Source of the DNA: Acidobacteriaceae bacterium
GTDB lineage: Bacteria; Acidobacteriota; Terriglobia; Terriglobales; Acidobacteriaceae
Reading direction: 5' to 3'
NCBI GenBank assembly: GCA_003156495.1
Contig: PMHC01000309.1
Span: forward strand, 1 to 10,436
Length of the DNA: 10,436 nt
Under the pieces are notes generated by a model that worked only from the letters and a program-made list of their open reading frames with translations, did not search any database and had not been told where the DNA came from. Position 1 is the first letter of the stretch. Each line of letters starts with the position of its first letter. Positions 1-5,428 of the stretch are shown here, piece by piece. A program made the position numbers and the translations under genes.

Positions 1-630
1 CATGGTGGTGTGCGAGTCCGTGCCCACGACGGTGTCGAGGTAGGCCTCGCCGTCGAGCTCGAACACGACGCGCGCCAGGTGCTCGAGGTTCACCTGGTGG
101 CAGATGCCCATGCCCGGCGGTACGGCGGAGAAGTTGCGAAAGGCCGACTGTCCCCACTTGAGGAAGGCGTAGCGCTCACGGTTGCGCTGGAACTCGATGA
201 GCGAGTTGGCCTGAGCCGCCGAGGGGGTTCCGTACTGGTCAATCTGGACCGAGTGGTCAATGACGAGCTCGGCCGGGGCGAGAGGATTGACGCGCTCGGG
301 GTCGCCGCCGAGAGATTTGATGGCGTCGCGCATGGCGGCCAGATCGACGATGGCCGGAACGCCGGTGAAGTCCTGCATGAGGACGCGGGCGGGCATGTAG
401 GCGATTTCGCGGCTGGGCTGCGCCTGCGGCTGCCAGTTGGCGAGGAACTCGATGTCGGCAGCGGTAACGGCTGAACCGTCTTCACGGCGAAGAAGATTTT
501 CTAGCAGAATTTTTAAGCTGAAGGGCAGGCGCGAGAGATTGAAGCCGCGCGCCTCGAGAGCCGGGAGTCGATAGAAGGTATAGGAGCGGCTGCCGAGCTT
601 TAAGGTCGAGCGGGTCTGGAAGCTGTTCAT
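1..630 (-). CDS. acnA: Aconitate hydratase, N-terminal 210 codons (runs off the left edge)
   Basis: Aconitase isomerises citrate to isocitrate through cis-aconitate in the cytosolic TCA cycle, using a 4Fe-4S cluster. The translation from the ATG at 628-630 starts MNSFQTRSTLKLGSRSYTFY and is open to base 1. It shows AcnA/IRP-type signatures: FSLKILLENLLRRED at about residues 38-52, VLMQDFTGVPAIVDLAAMRD at about 88-107, a DHSVQID segment near 130, and VGTDSHTTM at the edge, a substrate and active-site segment. The cluster cysteines of the family lie further on, outside the window. The full-length protein is usually about 900 residues, so roughly a quarter is present. An AAAGG sits just upstream of the ATG. 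It follows mpl in the same direction after a 359-base gap, so it probably has its own promoter. The assignment is secure. AcnA rather than AcnB follows from this N-terminal order. Confidence 0.95.
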   Translation of the reverse strand, partial: MNSFQTRSTLKLGSRSYTFYRLPALEARGFNLSRLPFSLKILLENLLRREDGSAVTAADIEFLANWQPQAQPSREIAYMPARVLMQDFTGVPAIVDLAAMRDAIKSLGGDPERVNPLAPAELVIDHSVQIDQYGTPSAAQANSLIEFQRNRERYAFLKWGQSAFRNFSAVPPGMGICHQVNLEHLARVVFELDGEAYLDTVVGTDSHTTM

Positions 631-989
631 CGGGGCCTTTCTTACCGCGCAGAGGGCGGAGAAGTTGAGTAAGCGGCGCTAGCGGAGTTAGCGGAGCTCG
701 GGATCGTAGTTCAGTCAAACGCTGTCGGCGAAGCGCGAAATTCCGAGCGTGCAAGATCAACGGCCGCGATCATGGCGCCCGCGGCGAAAGCGCCGGAGCG
801 GCGAGGCGGCGATAAGGGGCGGGCGGCGCATGGTCCTAAAGAAATTTTATCGCGGGCGCGGCGACGCGGGGCAGGCTTTTGCTCATCCCACCTTAGACGT
901 CCGCTGTGGCGGATGCCAAAGGGGCACCCGGCTGGAGTGGGAGTACCCGAAGTTATGTGGAGCCCTCGATCCGCCGCATTGCATACGAT
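631..989. other. Gene-free spacer between mpl and acnA
   Basis: No convincing gene is present in these 359 bases. The short frames that cross it are arginine-rich and look like translations of GC-rich non-coding DNA. Visible contents are a 7-bp hairpin at 898-915, three degenerate direct repeats of about 9 bases (AAGCGGCGCT, AGCGGAGTT, AGCGGAGCT) at 671-698, and an isolated minus-strand TAAAAT at 844-849 that resembles a -10 box but lacks a good -35 partner. The acnA promoter should lie here, but I cannot place it with confidence. The part around 885-950 has the look of a dispersed intergenic repeat. That is only an impression, because no second copy is in the window. Confidence 0.6.
898..915. 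repeat. Short GC-rich hairpin in the mpl-acnA spacer
   Basis: CGTCCGC (898-904) and GCGGATG (909-915) pair over 7 bp, including one G-T pair, around a TGTG loop. There is no T tract on either side in either direction, so it is not a classical intrinsic terminator. It begins about 75 bases past the mpl stop codon in the direction of transcription, so it could stabilise the transcript 3' end or belong to an intergenic repeat. Confidence 0.35.
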
Positions 990-2471
990 CTATTTGTCGG
1001 CCGCGTTCGACGGGAAACGCTCGCGCAGCCGCGCGGGAAGTTTTTCATAGATACCGTCGAAGCCGCCGTTGGAGAGGATGGCGACAACATCGCCGGAGGC
1101 AAGCTGCGGCACGAGAGTTTTCACGATCGAATCGGCGTCGGGATGCAGCTCGGCCGGAGTGCCGGCGGCGTTGAGCGCGGCGACGACCTCTTCGGGATGC
1201 AGGCGCTCGTCTTCGGGAATGCGGTTCTGCTGGTAGACGGCGGCGAGCACAACGCGGTCTGCCTGACGCAGGCTCTGGATAAGGTCTGCGGCTAAAACCT
1301 TGCGGCGAAGCGTGTTCGAGCGCGGTTCGAGAACTGCCCAGAGGCGCGCACCGGGATGAATGGCGCGTAATGCGCGCAGGGTTTCGCGAATCGCCGTGGG
1401 GTGGTGAGCAAAATCTTCAACCAGCGTGATGCCGGCAATTTGCGCTCGGACTTCAAGCCGGCGCTTGACGCTTTGGAAGCTGGCGAGCGCGGCGACGATG
1501 GATTCCTTGGCGACGCCCTGGCCAAAGGCCAGAGCTGCTGCAGCGGTGGCGTTAAGAGCGTTGTGCTCGCCGGCCATGTGCATTTCAAATTCGACCCAGG
1601 GCGCGCCATCGTGCAGAACTTCCCAGCGCATGAGGTCGCCTTCGTAGCGAAGATTGCGCAGCCGCCAAGCGGCGGAATCGGAAAAGCCGTAGCGCTCGAC
1701 GGGGCAGAAGGCGCGAGCAACGCAGTCGGTGACGTTTTCATTGGCGTCATAGGCGATGATGCGGCCGCGGCGGGGGACGAGATTGACCAAGCGTTTAAAG
1801 GCGGTTTTGACGGCGTCTAGATCGGCGTAGATGTCGGCGTGATCGAACTCCACGTGCGTGAGGATGAGCGCGTCTGGAAAGTAGTGAAGAAACTTAGGGC
1901 CTTTGTCGAAGAAGGCAGTGTCATACTCGTCGCCTTCGACGATGAAAGGGCTGGTGGGGCGGAGCTGGAAGCTCGAGTGGAAGTTTTCCGCCACGCCGCC
2001 GATCAGAAACGAGGGCTCGAACGCCGGATTTTTTTGCGCGGCGGTCTGATAGATCCAGGCCAGCATGCTGGTGGTGGTGGTTTTGCCGTGGGTTCCGGCG
2101 ACGACCAGCGGCGAGCGGCCCCGCAAAAATTCTTCGTGCAGCAGGGCGGCCATCGAGGTGAAGGGAATGCGCTCGTCGAGAATGCGCTCGACCTCGGGGT
2201 TGCCGCGCGAGAGCGCGTTGCCGATGACGACCAGATCGGGCCGTGAATCGAGATTGGACTCGGCGTAAGGCTCGAAGACGGGAATGCCGAGCGAGTGCAG
2301 CAGATCGCTCATCGGCGGGTAGGCGGCTTTGTCGGAACCGGTGATGCGATGGCCCTGAAGCTGAAGCAGGCCGGCCAAAGAGGCCATGGCCGTGCCGCAA
2401 ATGCCGCTCAAGTGGATATGGCGCGGAGTGGCGGAATCGATATGTTGCTTGTTTTCAGTGTGTGTTTGCAT
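990..2471 (-). CDS. mpl: UDP-N-acetylmuramate:L-Ala-gamma-D-Glu-meso-DAP ligase (murein peptide ligase)
   Basis: Mpl is a cytosolic ATP-dependent Mur-type ligase that joins the recycled tripeptide L-Ala-gamma-D-Glu-meso-DAP to UDP-MurNAc, returning it to peptidoglycan synthesis. The 493-residue protein has all the expected parts. An N-terminal nucleotide-fold segment carries GICGTAMASLAGLLQLQG (23-40). The ATP P-loop is GTHGKTTTT (126-134). EGDEYDTAFFDKGPKF (179-194) separates Mpl from MurC, and HVEFDHADIY (206-215) follows. GEHNALNA is at 301-308, EDFAHHPTA at 352-360, LEPRSNTLRR at 381-390, and SNGGFDGI near 467. The length is slightly above the usual 450-460 residues, mostly from a short N-terminal tail. 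The ATG lies three bases after the TAA of the PIN toxin (TAAATAATG) and has no clear Shine-Dalgarno site, which suggests translational coupling. The functional partner ldcA lies just beyond the toxin-antitoxin pair. Confidence 0.96.
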   Translation of the reverse strand: MQTHTENKQHIDSATPRHIHLSGICGTAMASLAGLLQLQGHRITGSDKAAYPPMSDLLHSLGIPVFEPYAESNLDSRPDLVVIGNALSRGNPEVERILDERIPFTSMAALLHEEFLRGRSPLVVAGTHGKTTTTSMLAWIYQTAAQKNPAFEPSFLIGGVAENFHSSFQLRPTSPFIVEGDEYDTAFFDKGPKFLHYFPDALILTHVEFDHADIYADLDAVKTAFKRLVNLVPRRGRIIAYDANENVTDCVARAFCPVERYGFSDSAAWRLRNLRYEGDLMRWEVLHDGAPWVEFEMHMAGEHNALNATAAAALAFGQGVAKESIVAALASFQSVKRRLEVRAQIAGITLVEDFAHHPTAIRETLRALRAIHPGARLWAVLEPRSNTLRRKVLAADLIQSLRQADRVVLAAVYQQNRIPEDERLHPEEVVAALNAAGTPAELHPDADSIVKTLVPQLASGDVVAILSNGGFDGIYEKLPARLRERFPSNAADK

Positions 2472-2474
2472 TAT

Positions 2475-2945
2475 TTATCGCAGTAGTGAAGAGAGCGTTT
2501 TGAAAAATTGGTTTGGAGCGGCGATTTTCAAGCCGGTCCGCAACGCAACGGTCTCCGAAAAGTGTTTAGTGTTGTTGCTCAGCAGCCAATCAGGCTGAGC
2601 GATGATGGCCGAAACGAGCACGGGAACGTCTGCTTCATGCCGGATCAGATTCCTATTGGCGCGCACGGCTTTGGCATCGGGGTAGGGAATCAGTTCCGGT
2701 TCCGTGAGCTTGATCAAATGCCGATAATCTTCGATGAGGTGATCGGCCGCTGAAGAAGGCAGACGGCGTGCGTGAAGAAGGAGGTTTTCCTCGACTTCAT
2801 CGCGAACCGCTTCAGCCAAGACCAAACGAGTGATTTTAGCCGCACAGAGCGACAAAACAGCCTTATCCAGTCCCCAAGAAGCGACAATTCCGCCGAGAAG
2901 GACATTCGAATCGAGAAACAAACGAAGTCTGCGCTGCGAAGTCAC
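2475..2945 (-). CDS. PIN-domain toxin, VapC-like
   Basis: This 156-residue protein is probably the toxic partner of the preceding AbrB-type gene. PIN-domain toxins are metal-dependent ribonucleases that usually cleave tRNA or rRNA. The fold signature is visible: FLDSNVLLGGI (10-20) with the first acidic ligand Asp12, a helix with Glu45 and Glu50, then HEADVPVLVSAIIAQPDWLL (103-122) containing Asp106, and SNNTKHF (123-129). In many VapC proteins the last segment carries a fourth acidic residue, but here it reads Asn-Asn, so the site may use three acids. The start is GTG (2943-2945), overlapping the antitoxin TGA as GTGA, a typical coupled toxin-antitoxin arrangement. The TAA at 2475-2477 is followed at once by mpl. 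The segment looks less GC-rich than its neighbours, which may hint at acquisition. The exact PIN subfamily and RNA target cannot be read from sequence. Confidence 0.85.
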   Translation of the reverse strand: MTSQRRLRLFLDSNVLLGGIVASWGLDKAVLSLCAAKITRLVLAEAVRDEVEENLLLHARRLPSSAADHLIEDYRHLIKLTEPELIPYPDAKAVRANRNLIRHEADVPVLVSAIIAQPDWLLSNNTKHFSETVALRTGLKIAAPNQFFKTLSSLLR

Positions 2946-3274
2946 TTGGCATGAGTCCGGGAGATGGCCGGCTTGTGCGCGCCAGCGCCGTAATGGTGCG
3001 CGTAAATTTTTTCGCGCGCTTCGGGAAGAGTAGCCAAAAGTGCTTTTGGCGTAATTTCAGCCGAAGCCAGCGCCGATCCGATCCGCGCGCAAAGGCGCTC
3101 AAAGTGCTCTTGCTGCGGCATGAGGATGAGGCCATCGCCAAGACGCAAAACAGCGAACGGCGCGCCGGAGGCCAAGCCCAGCTTTTCGCGAAACTGCTTG
3201 GGGACGGTGACCTGGCCTTTTTCGCCGATCTTGGTTGTCGCCAGATATTCAAGAACCGCGGGTTGGCTAGCCAT
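2942..3274 (-). CDS. AbrB/MazE-type antitoxin and autoregulator
   Basis: The 110-residue product starts MASQPAVLEYLATTKIGEKG and contains a SpoVT/AbrB swapped-hairpin DNA-binding domain at about residues 12-53, with KIGEKGQVTVPKQFREKLGL (15-34) and LRLGDGLILM. This is the operator-binding part of MazE/VapB-like antitoxins. The C-terminal half (about 54-110) is mostly helical-looking and would wrap the toxin. I chose the ATG at 3272-3274 over an in-frame ATG 48 bases upstream. It has a GGAG nine bases ahead, it places the domain at the usual distance from the N-terminus, and the longer version would start at the ldcA stop and read through the palindrome at 3288-3304. The stop overlaps the PIN gene start by four bases. 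Such proteins normally repress their own operon, more strongly when bound to toxin. Confidence 0.85.
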   Translation of the reverse strand: MASQPAVLEYLATTKIGEKGQVTVPKQFREKLGLASGAPFAVLRLGDGLILMPQQEHFERLCARIGSALASAEITPKALLATLPEAREKIYAHHYGAGAHKPAISRTHAK

Positions 3275-3287
3275 AAGCAAAATCTCC

Positions 3288-3304
3288 GGTAGGAATATCC
3301 TACC
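3288..3304. promoter_or_regulatory. Perfect palindrome upstream of the antitoxin, likely operator
   Basis: GGTAGGA (3288-3294) and TCCTACC (3298-3304) are exact inverted repeats separated by ATA. The site lies 13 bases upstream of the antitoxin ATG and just ahead of its GGAG, inside the 47-base gap after ldcA. Neither strand has a following T tract, so it is not a terminator. A short symmetric site at this position fits the operator of an AbrB/MazE-type antitoxin. A minus-strand TAGGAT within it could serve as a weak -10 box, but no good -35 is seen, so the pair may be read mainly from ldcA. Confidence 0.6.
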
Positions 3305-3321
3305 ACGCAATCCTGCTTCCA

Positions 3322-4260
3322 TTAAACGACTGCGGCTTCGAGCAGGTCAAGGCGGGTTTCATCGCCAAGGGTGAGTTGGGCTTCAACGCCGAAGGTGAGA
3401 GTGACGTTCTGGCGGGAGACGTGGCCGGAGCGCAGGCCGATGGCGATGGGGACGTTGAGGCCGTCGAGAGCGGAGAGAATCGCCTGATCGAGCAGATCAG
3501 AAGGCGCGCCGGGCGAGGCGCAATTGAGCATTTCGCCGAAGATGATCGCGGGCACACCCTCAAGTTTGCCGGCCGCGCGCAACTGCCACAACATGCGGTC
3601 GATCTGGTAAGGCTTGGCGGCGATGTCTTCGAGGAAAAGTAATTTGCCTTCGGTGGCCGGCTCCCAGGGAGTGCCGAGCAGCGCGGTGATGATGCTGAGG
3701 CAACCGCCGTAGAGGGTTCCGCGAATGGAATTTTGCGCGCCTGGTTTGAGCGTGCGCAATCCTTCGGCGGGGCCGAGGCCATAGGGCTGGCCGGAGAGCG
3801 CGGCGCGGAAGCTGGCCTGATGAAGGCCATCGGGACGGCAGATGTCGGCGGCGAGCATGGGGCCGTGAAAAGCGGGCAAGCCGATGCGGTCGAGGAGACA
3901 AAGCTGGAGGCCGGTCAGGTCACTGTAAGCAAGAAAGGGCTTGGGGTGCGCGGCGATGAGGTCGAGATCGAGGCCGCCGAGCAGGTAGTTCGATCCATAG
4001 CCTCCGCGCAGGCTGATAAGAGCGCTTGAGTTTGGATTAGTGAAGGAGTCGTGAAGATCGGCGAGGCGCTGCGCGGGAGAGCCAGCGAAGTAAAGCGGAC
4101 CGGATTGGGCGGCGTTGGGTGCAAGATCGGGCTTGAAACCCAGAGCGCGCAGAGCGTCAAAGCCGATTCCGACGCGCAAAGACTCGGCCGGCGAGGCCGG
4201 AGCAACGACGGAAAAGGTGGAATCGGGAGCAAGAGCGGCGGGTTTAAGAATTCGATTCAT
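3322..4260 (-). CDS. ldcA: LD-carboxypeptidase, peptidase family S66 (murein tetrapeptide carboxypeptidase)
   Basis: LdcA removes the terminal D-Ala from recycled murein tetrapeptide in the cytosol, yielding the tripeptide that Mpl uses. The 312-residue length is normal for the family. The catalytic triad can be proposed directly: nucleophile Ser113 in LAYSDLTGLQL, Glu211 in KLLFLEDIAAKPYQIDRM, and His280 in IGLRSGHVS. Other family segments are VVAPASP (18-24), LISLRGGYGSNYLL (81-94), FHGPM (131-135) and GTLYGGCLSIITALLGTP (181-198). There is no signal peptide, as expected for the cytosolic recycling enzyme. The ATG at 4258-4260 is preceded by GAGG at a six-base spacing. It lies 151 bases after dapF and 47 bases before the antitoxin start. 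The family also includes microcin C immunity peptidases (MccF), but the neighbouring mpl favours recycling. Confidence 0.93.
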   Translation of the reverse strand: MNRILKPAALAPDSTFSVVAPASPAESLRVGIGFDALRALGFKPDLAPNAAQSGPLYFAGSPAQRLADLHDSFTNPNSSALISLRGGYGSNYLLGGLDLDLIAAHPKPFLAYSDLTGLQLCLLDRIGLPAFHGPMLAADICRPDGLHQASFRAALSGQPYGLGPAEGLRTLKPGAQNSIRGTLYGGCLSIITALLGTPWEPATEGKLLFLEDIAAKPYQIDRMLWQLRAAGKLEGVPAIIFGEMLNCASPGAPSDLLDQAILSALDGLNVPIAIGLRSGHVSRQNVTLTFGVEAQLTLGDETRLDLLEAAVV

Positions 4261-4317
4261 CGAAAGCCTCGTGGAGTGAATTCAAGCGCCTTGAAATGCC
4301 GTGGATTGATCGAGCGC

Positions 4318-4342
4318 GATGGGCGCAAGGTATGCACCCATC
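4318..4342. repeat. 10-bp hairpin in the ldcA leader
   Basis: GATGGGCGCA (4318-4327) and TGCACCCATC (4333-4342) form a ten-pair stem with one G-T pair and a five-base loop. It lies about 58 bases upstream of the ldcA ATG and 76 bases beyond the dapF stop. No T tract follows on either strand, so termination is unlikely. It overlaps the motif shared with the dapF leader. It could be a leader RNA structure, a protein-binding palindrome, or one copy of a dispersed intergenic repeat. Confidence 0.45.
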
Positions 4343-4351
4343 TTCGCTCAA
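4325..4351 (-). promoter_or_regulatory. Shared 27-base motif, copy upstream of ldcA
   Basis: On the minus strand this block begins TTGAGCGAA, continues with ATGG and ends TACCTTGC. A second block at 5319-5345, ahead of dapF, matches it at 21 of 27 positions with no gap. It ends 64 bases before the ldcA start. The same orientation and similar placement suggest a common promoter or operator, or two copies of a repeat. The pieces resemble -35 and -10 boxes, but the spacing of about 13 bases is too short for a sigma-70 promoter. Confidence 0.4.
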
Positions 4352-4371
4352 AATGACGGCTGATTCCTCAC

Positions 4372-4410
4372 AAAAAAATTTGAGCAGCCCGCAAAAGAAG
4401 TTTTTCTGCG
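4372..4410 (-). terminator. Weak terminator candidate after dapF
   Basis: Directly after the dapF stop the minus strand can fold an AT-rich hairpin at 4390-4410: CGCAGAA pairs with TTTTGCG, including one G-T pair, around a seven-base loop. A run of seven T follows at 4372-4378, but 11 bases separate it from the stem. That is too far for a textbook intrinsic terminator, so partial termination at most is likely between dapF and ldcA. Confidence 0.25.
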
Positions 4411-4411
4411 A

Positions 4412-5230
4412 TTACCAGGCCTCGCCGCGAGAGATGAGGGCGGCGGGACCGGTGAGGTAAAGCTCCTTGCCGGGGCCCTCCCAGGCGACGGTTTGCGCGC
4501 CGCCGGGGGCGACGACCCGGAGCGGCGAGGTGCAGCCTTTGAGCGTGAGCGCGGCCGTGGCCGAGGCGGAGCTTCCTGTGCCCGAAGAGGTCGTCGGTCC
4601 GGCTCCGCGCTCGAAGATGCGAATCTCGATTTCGCTGGGGCTGAGAACGCGAATGAATTCGACGTTGGTCTGGTGGGGAAAGTCGGGGTGAACGCAGATT
4701 TCCGCGCCGATCGATTGCCAACTGCGGCCGGCGACAGAGAACTCGGGGTTATCGACCTCGATGACGAAGTGCGGATTGCCGGTGGAGATTTCGATGCTCT
4801 TGAACGCGGAGCCGTCGGCCAGCTTGACGGTTCGCGCTGCGAAGGTGGGAATGCCCATGCCGGCGGTGACTTCGATGCGGAAGCCTTTGTCGGTGTGCAG
4901 GCCGTCGATGCGGCAAACGCGCGGGCCGGCGTCGGTGGAGATTTCCAAAGTGTCGCCAATCTTGGAACCGATTTTTTCGGCCATCCATGCGGCGACGCAG
5001 CGCGTGCCGTTGCCGCTGATTTCGGCGATGGAGCCGTCGGAGTTGCGCAGGTGGATGCGACCGGATTTGGGGCCGGTCCAGGCGAAATACTCGACGCCAT
5101 CGGCGCCGACGCCGGTGTTGCGCGCGCAGAGCTGGCGTGTGAGAGTCGCGAGATCGAAATGGGCGGCGTCCTGTTCGGCGACGATCAAGAAATCATTACC
5201 GCAGGCATGAGCTTTGGTAAATGGAATCAA
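4412..5230 (-). CDS. dapF: Diaminopimelate epimerase, with serine at the second catalytic cysteine position
   Basis: DapF interconverts LL- and meso-diaminopimelate in the cytosol, supplying lysine synthesis and the peptidoglycan cross-linking residue. The 272-residue protein, of normal length, has IPFTKAHACGNDFLIV at the N-terminus, NSDGSIAEISGNGTRC with catalytic Cys78, STGNPHFVIEVDNPEF, and FERGAGPTTSSGTGSSA. In characterised enzymes this last segment reads roughly ERGxGETxACGTG, with the second catalytic Cys before GTG. Here it is Ser216, and the usual GET is GPT. The TTG at 5228-5230 is chosen because AGGAGG lies four bases upstream and it places IPFTKAH at the family N-terminus. The in-frame ATG at 5333-5335 would add 35 residues unrelated to the family and has no good ribosome site. 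Its product feeds the same pathway as ldcA and mpl. A related epimerase with another substrate is possible but less likely given the context. Confidence 0.9.
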   Translation of the reverse strand: MIPFTKAHACGNDFLIVAEQDAAHFDLATLTRQLCARNTGVGADGVEYFAWTGPKSGRIHLRNSDGSIAEISGNGTRCVAAWMAEKIGSKIGDTLEISTDAGPRVCRIDGLHTDKGFRIEVTAGMGIPTFAARTVKLADGSAFKSIEISTGNPHFVIEVDNPEFSVAGRSWQSIGAEICVHPDFPHQTNVEFIRVLSPSEIEIRIFERGAGPTTSSGTGSSASATAALTLKGCTSPLRVVAPGGAQTVAWEGPGKELYLTGPAALISRGEAW

Positions 5231-5240
5231 ACTTCCTCCT
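5231..5240 (-). promoter_or_regulatory. Ribosome binding site that fixes the dapF TTG start
   Basis: The minus strand reads AGGAGG at 5235-5240, followed by AAGT and the TTG start codon. This is the strongest Shine-Dalgarno match in the window, and it supports the TTG rather than the ATG 105 bases upstream. Confidence 0.7.
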
Positions 5241-5318
5241 GAATGCGAAAGACAAAAATTCACTCGCTTAATCGAAATGCGCGAAAAAACGGCTGCCGGA
5301 TCATCGATTCCGACGCCG

Positions 5319-5345
5319 GCAAAGTACACTTCCATTTTCGCTCAA
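5319..5345 (-). promoter_or_regulatory. Shared 27-base motif, copy upstream of dapF
   Basis: This minus-strand block starts TTGAGCGAAAATGG and ends TACTTTGC. It is identical at 21 of 27 positions to the block ahead of ldcA (4325-4351). It ends 88 bases before the dapF TTG, in the 198-base gap after the MgtC-family gene. Unlike the ldcA copy it does not form a good hairpin, so selection seems to act on sequence rather than a shared fold. Confidence 0.4.
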
Positions 5346-5428
5346 GGCGGCAGGCTCGATTGAAGCTGCGTTTTTACAGACGCTCGGCGAAGCAGAAAAT
5401 TACTCGGGCTTACGAATCGAGGCGCAAC

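Noticed and set aside
10..474. Long plus-strand frame opposite acnA
   Set aside because: It lies wholly antisense to clear aconitase sequence and has no family features; such frames are common opposite GC-rich genes.
482..1174. Short frames in the acnA-mpl spacer on both strands
   Set aside because: The translations are dominated by Arg, Pro, Ser and Ala, several overlap acnA or mpl, and no convincing start signal is seen.
4325..4351. Sigma-54 type promoter (GG-N10-GC) ahead of ldcA
   Set aside because: The GG/GC spacing fits here, but the related copy ahead of dapF has one base more and poor consensus elsewhere, and no activator site is seen.
4493..5242. 250-codon plus-strand frame opposite dapF
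   Set aside because: Its Gly/Asp/Ala-rich translation is a mirror of dapF codon bias, and the minus-strand frame has unmistakable DapF motifs.
5231..5335. 35-residue N-terminal extension of DapF from an upstream ATG
   Set aside because: The extension does not match the family, and a strong AGGAGG with TTG sits exactly at the family start.
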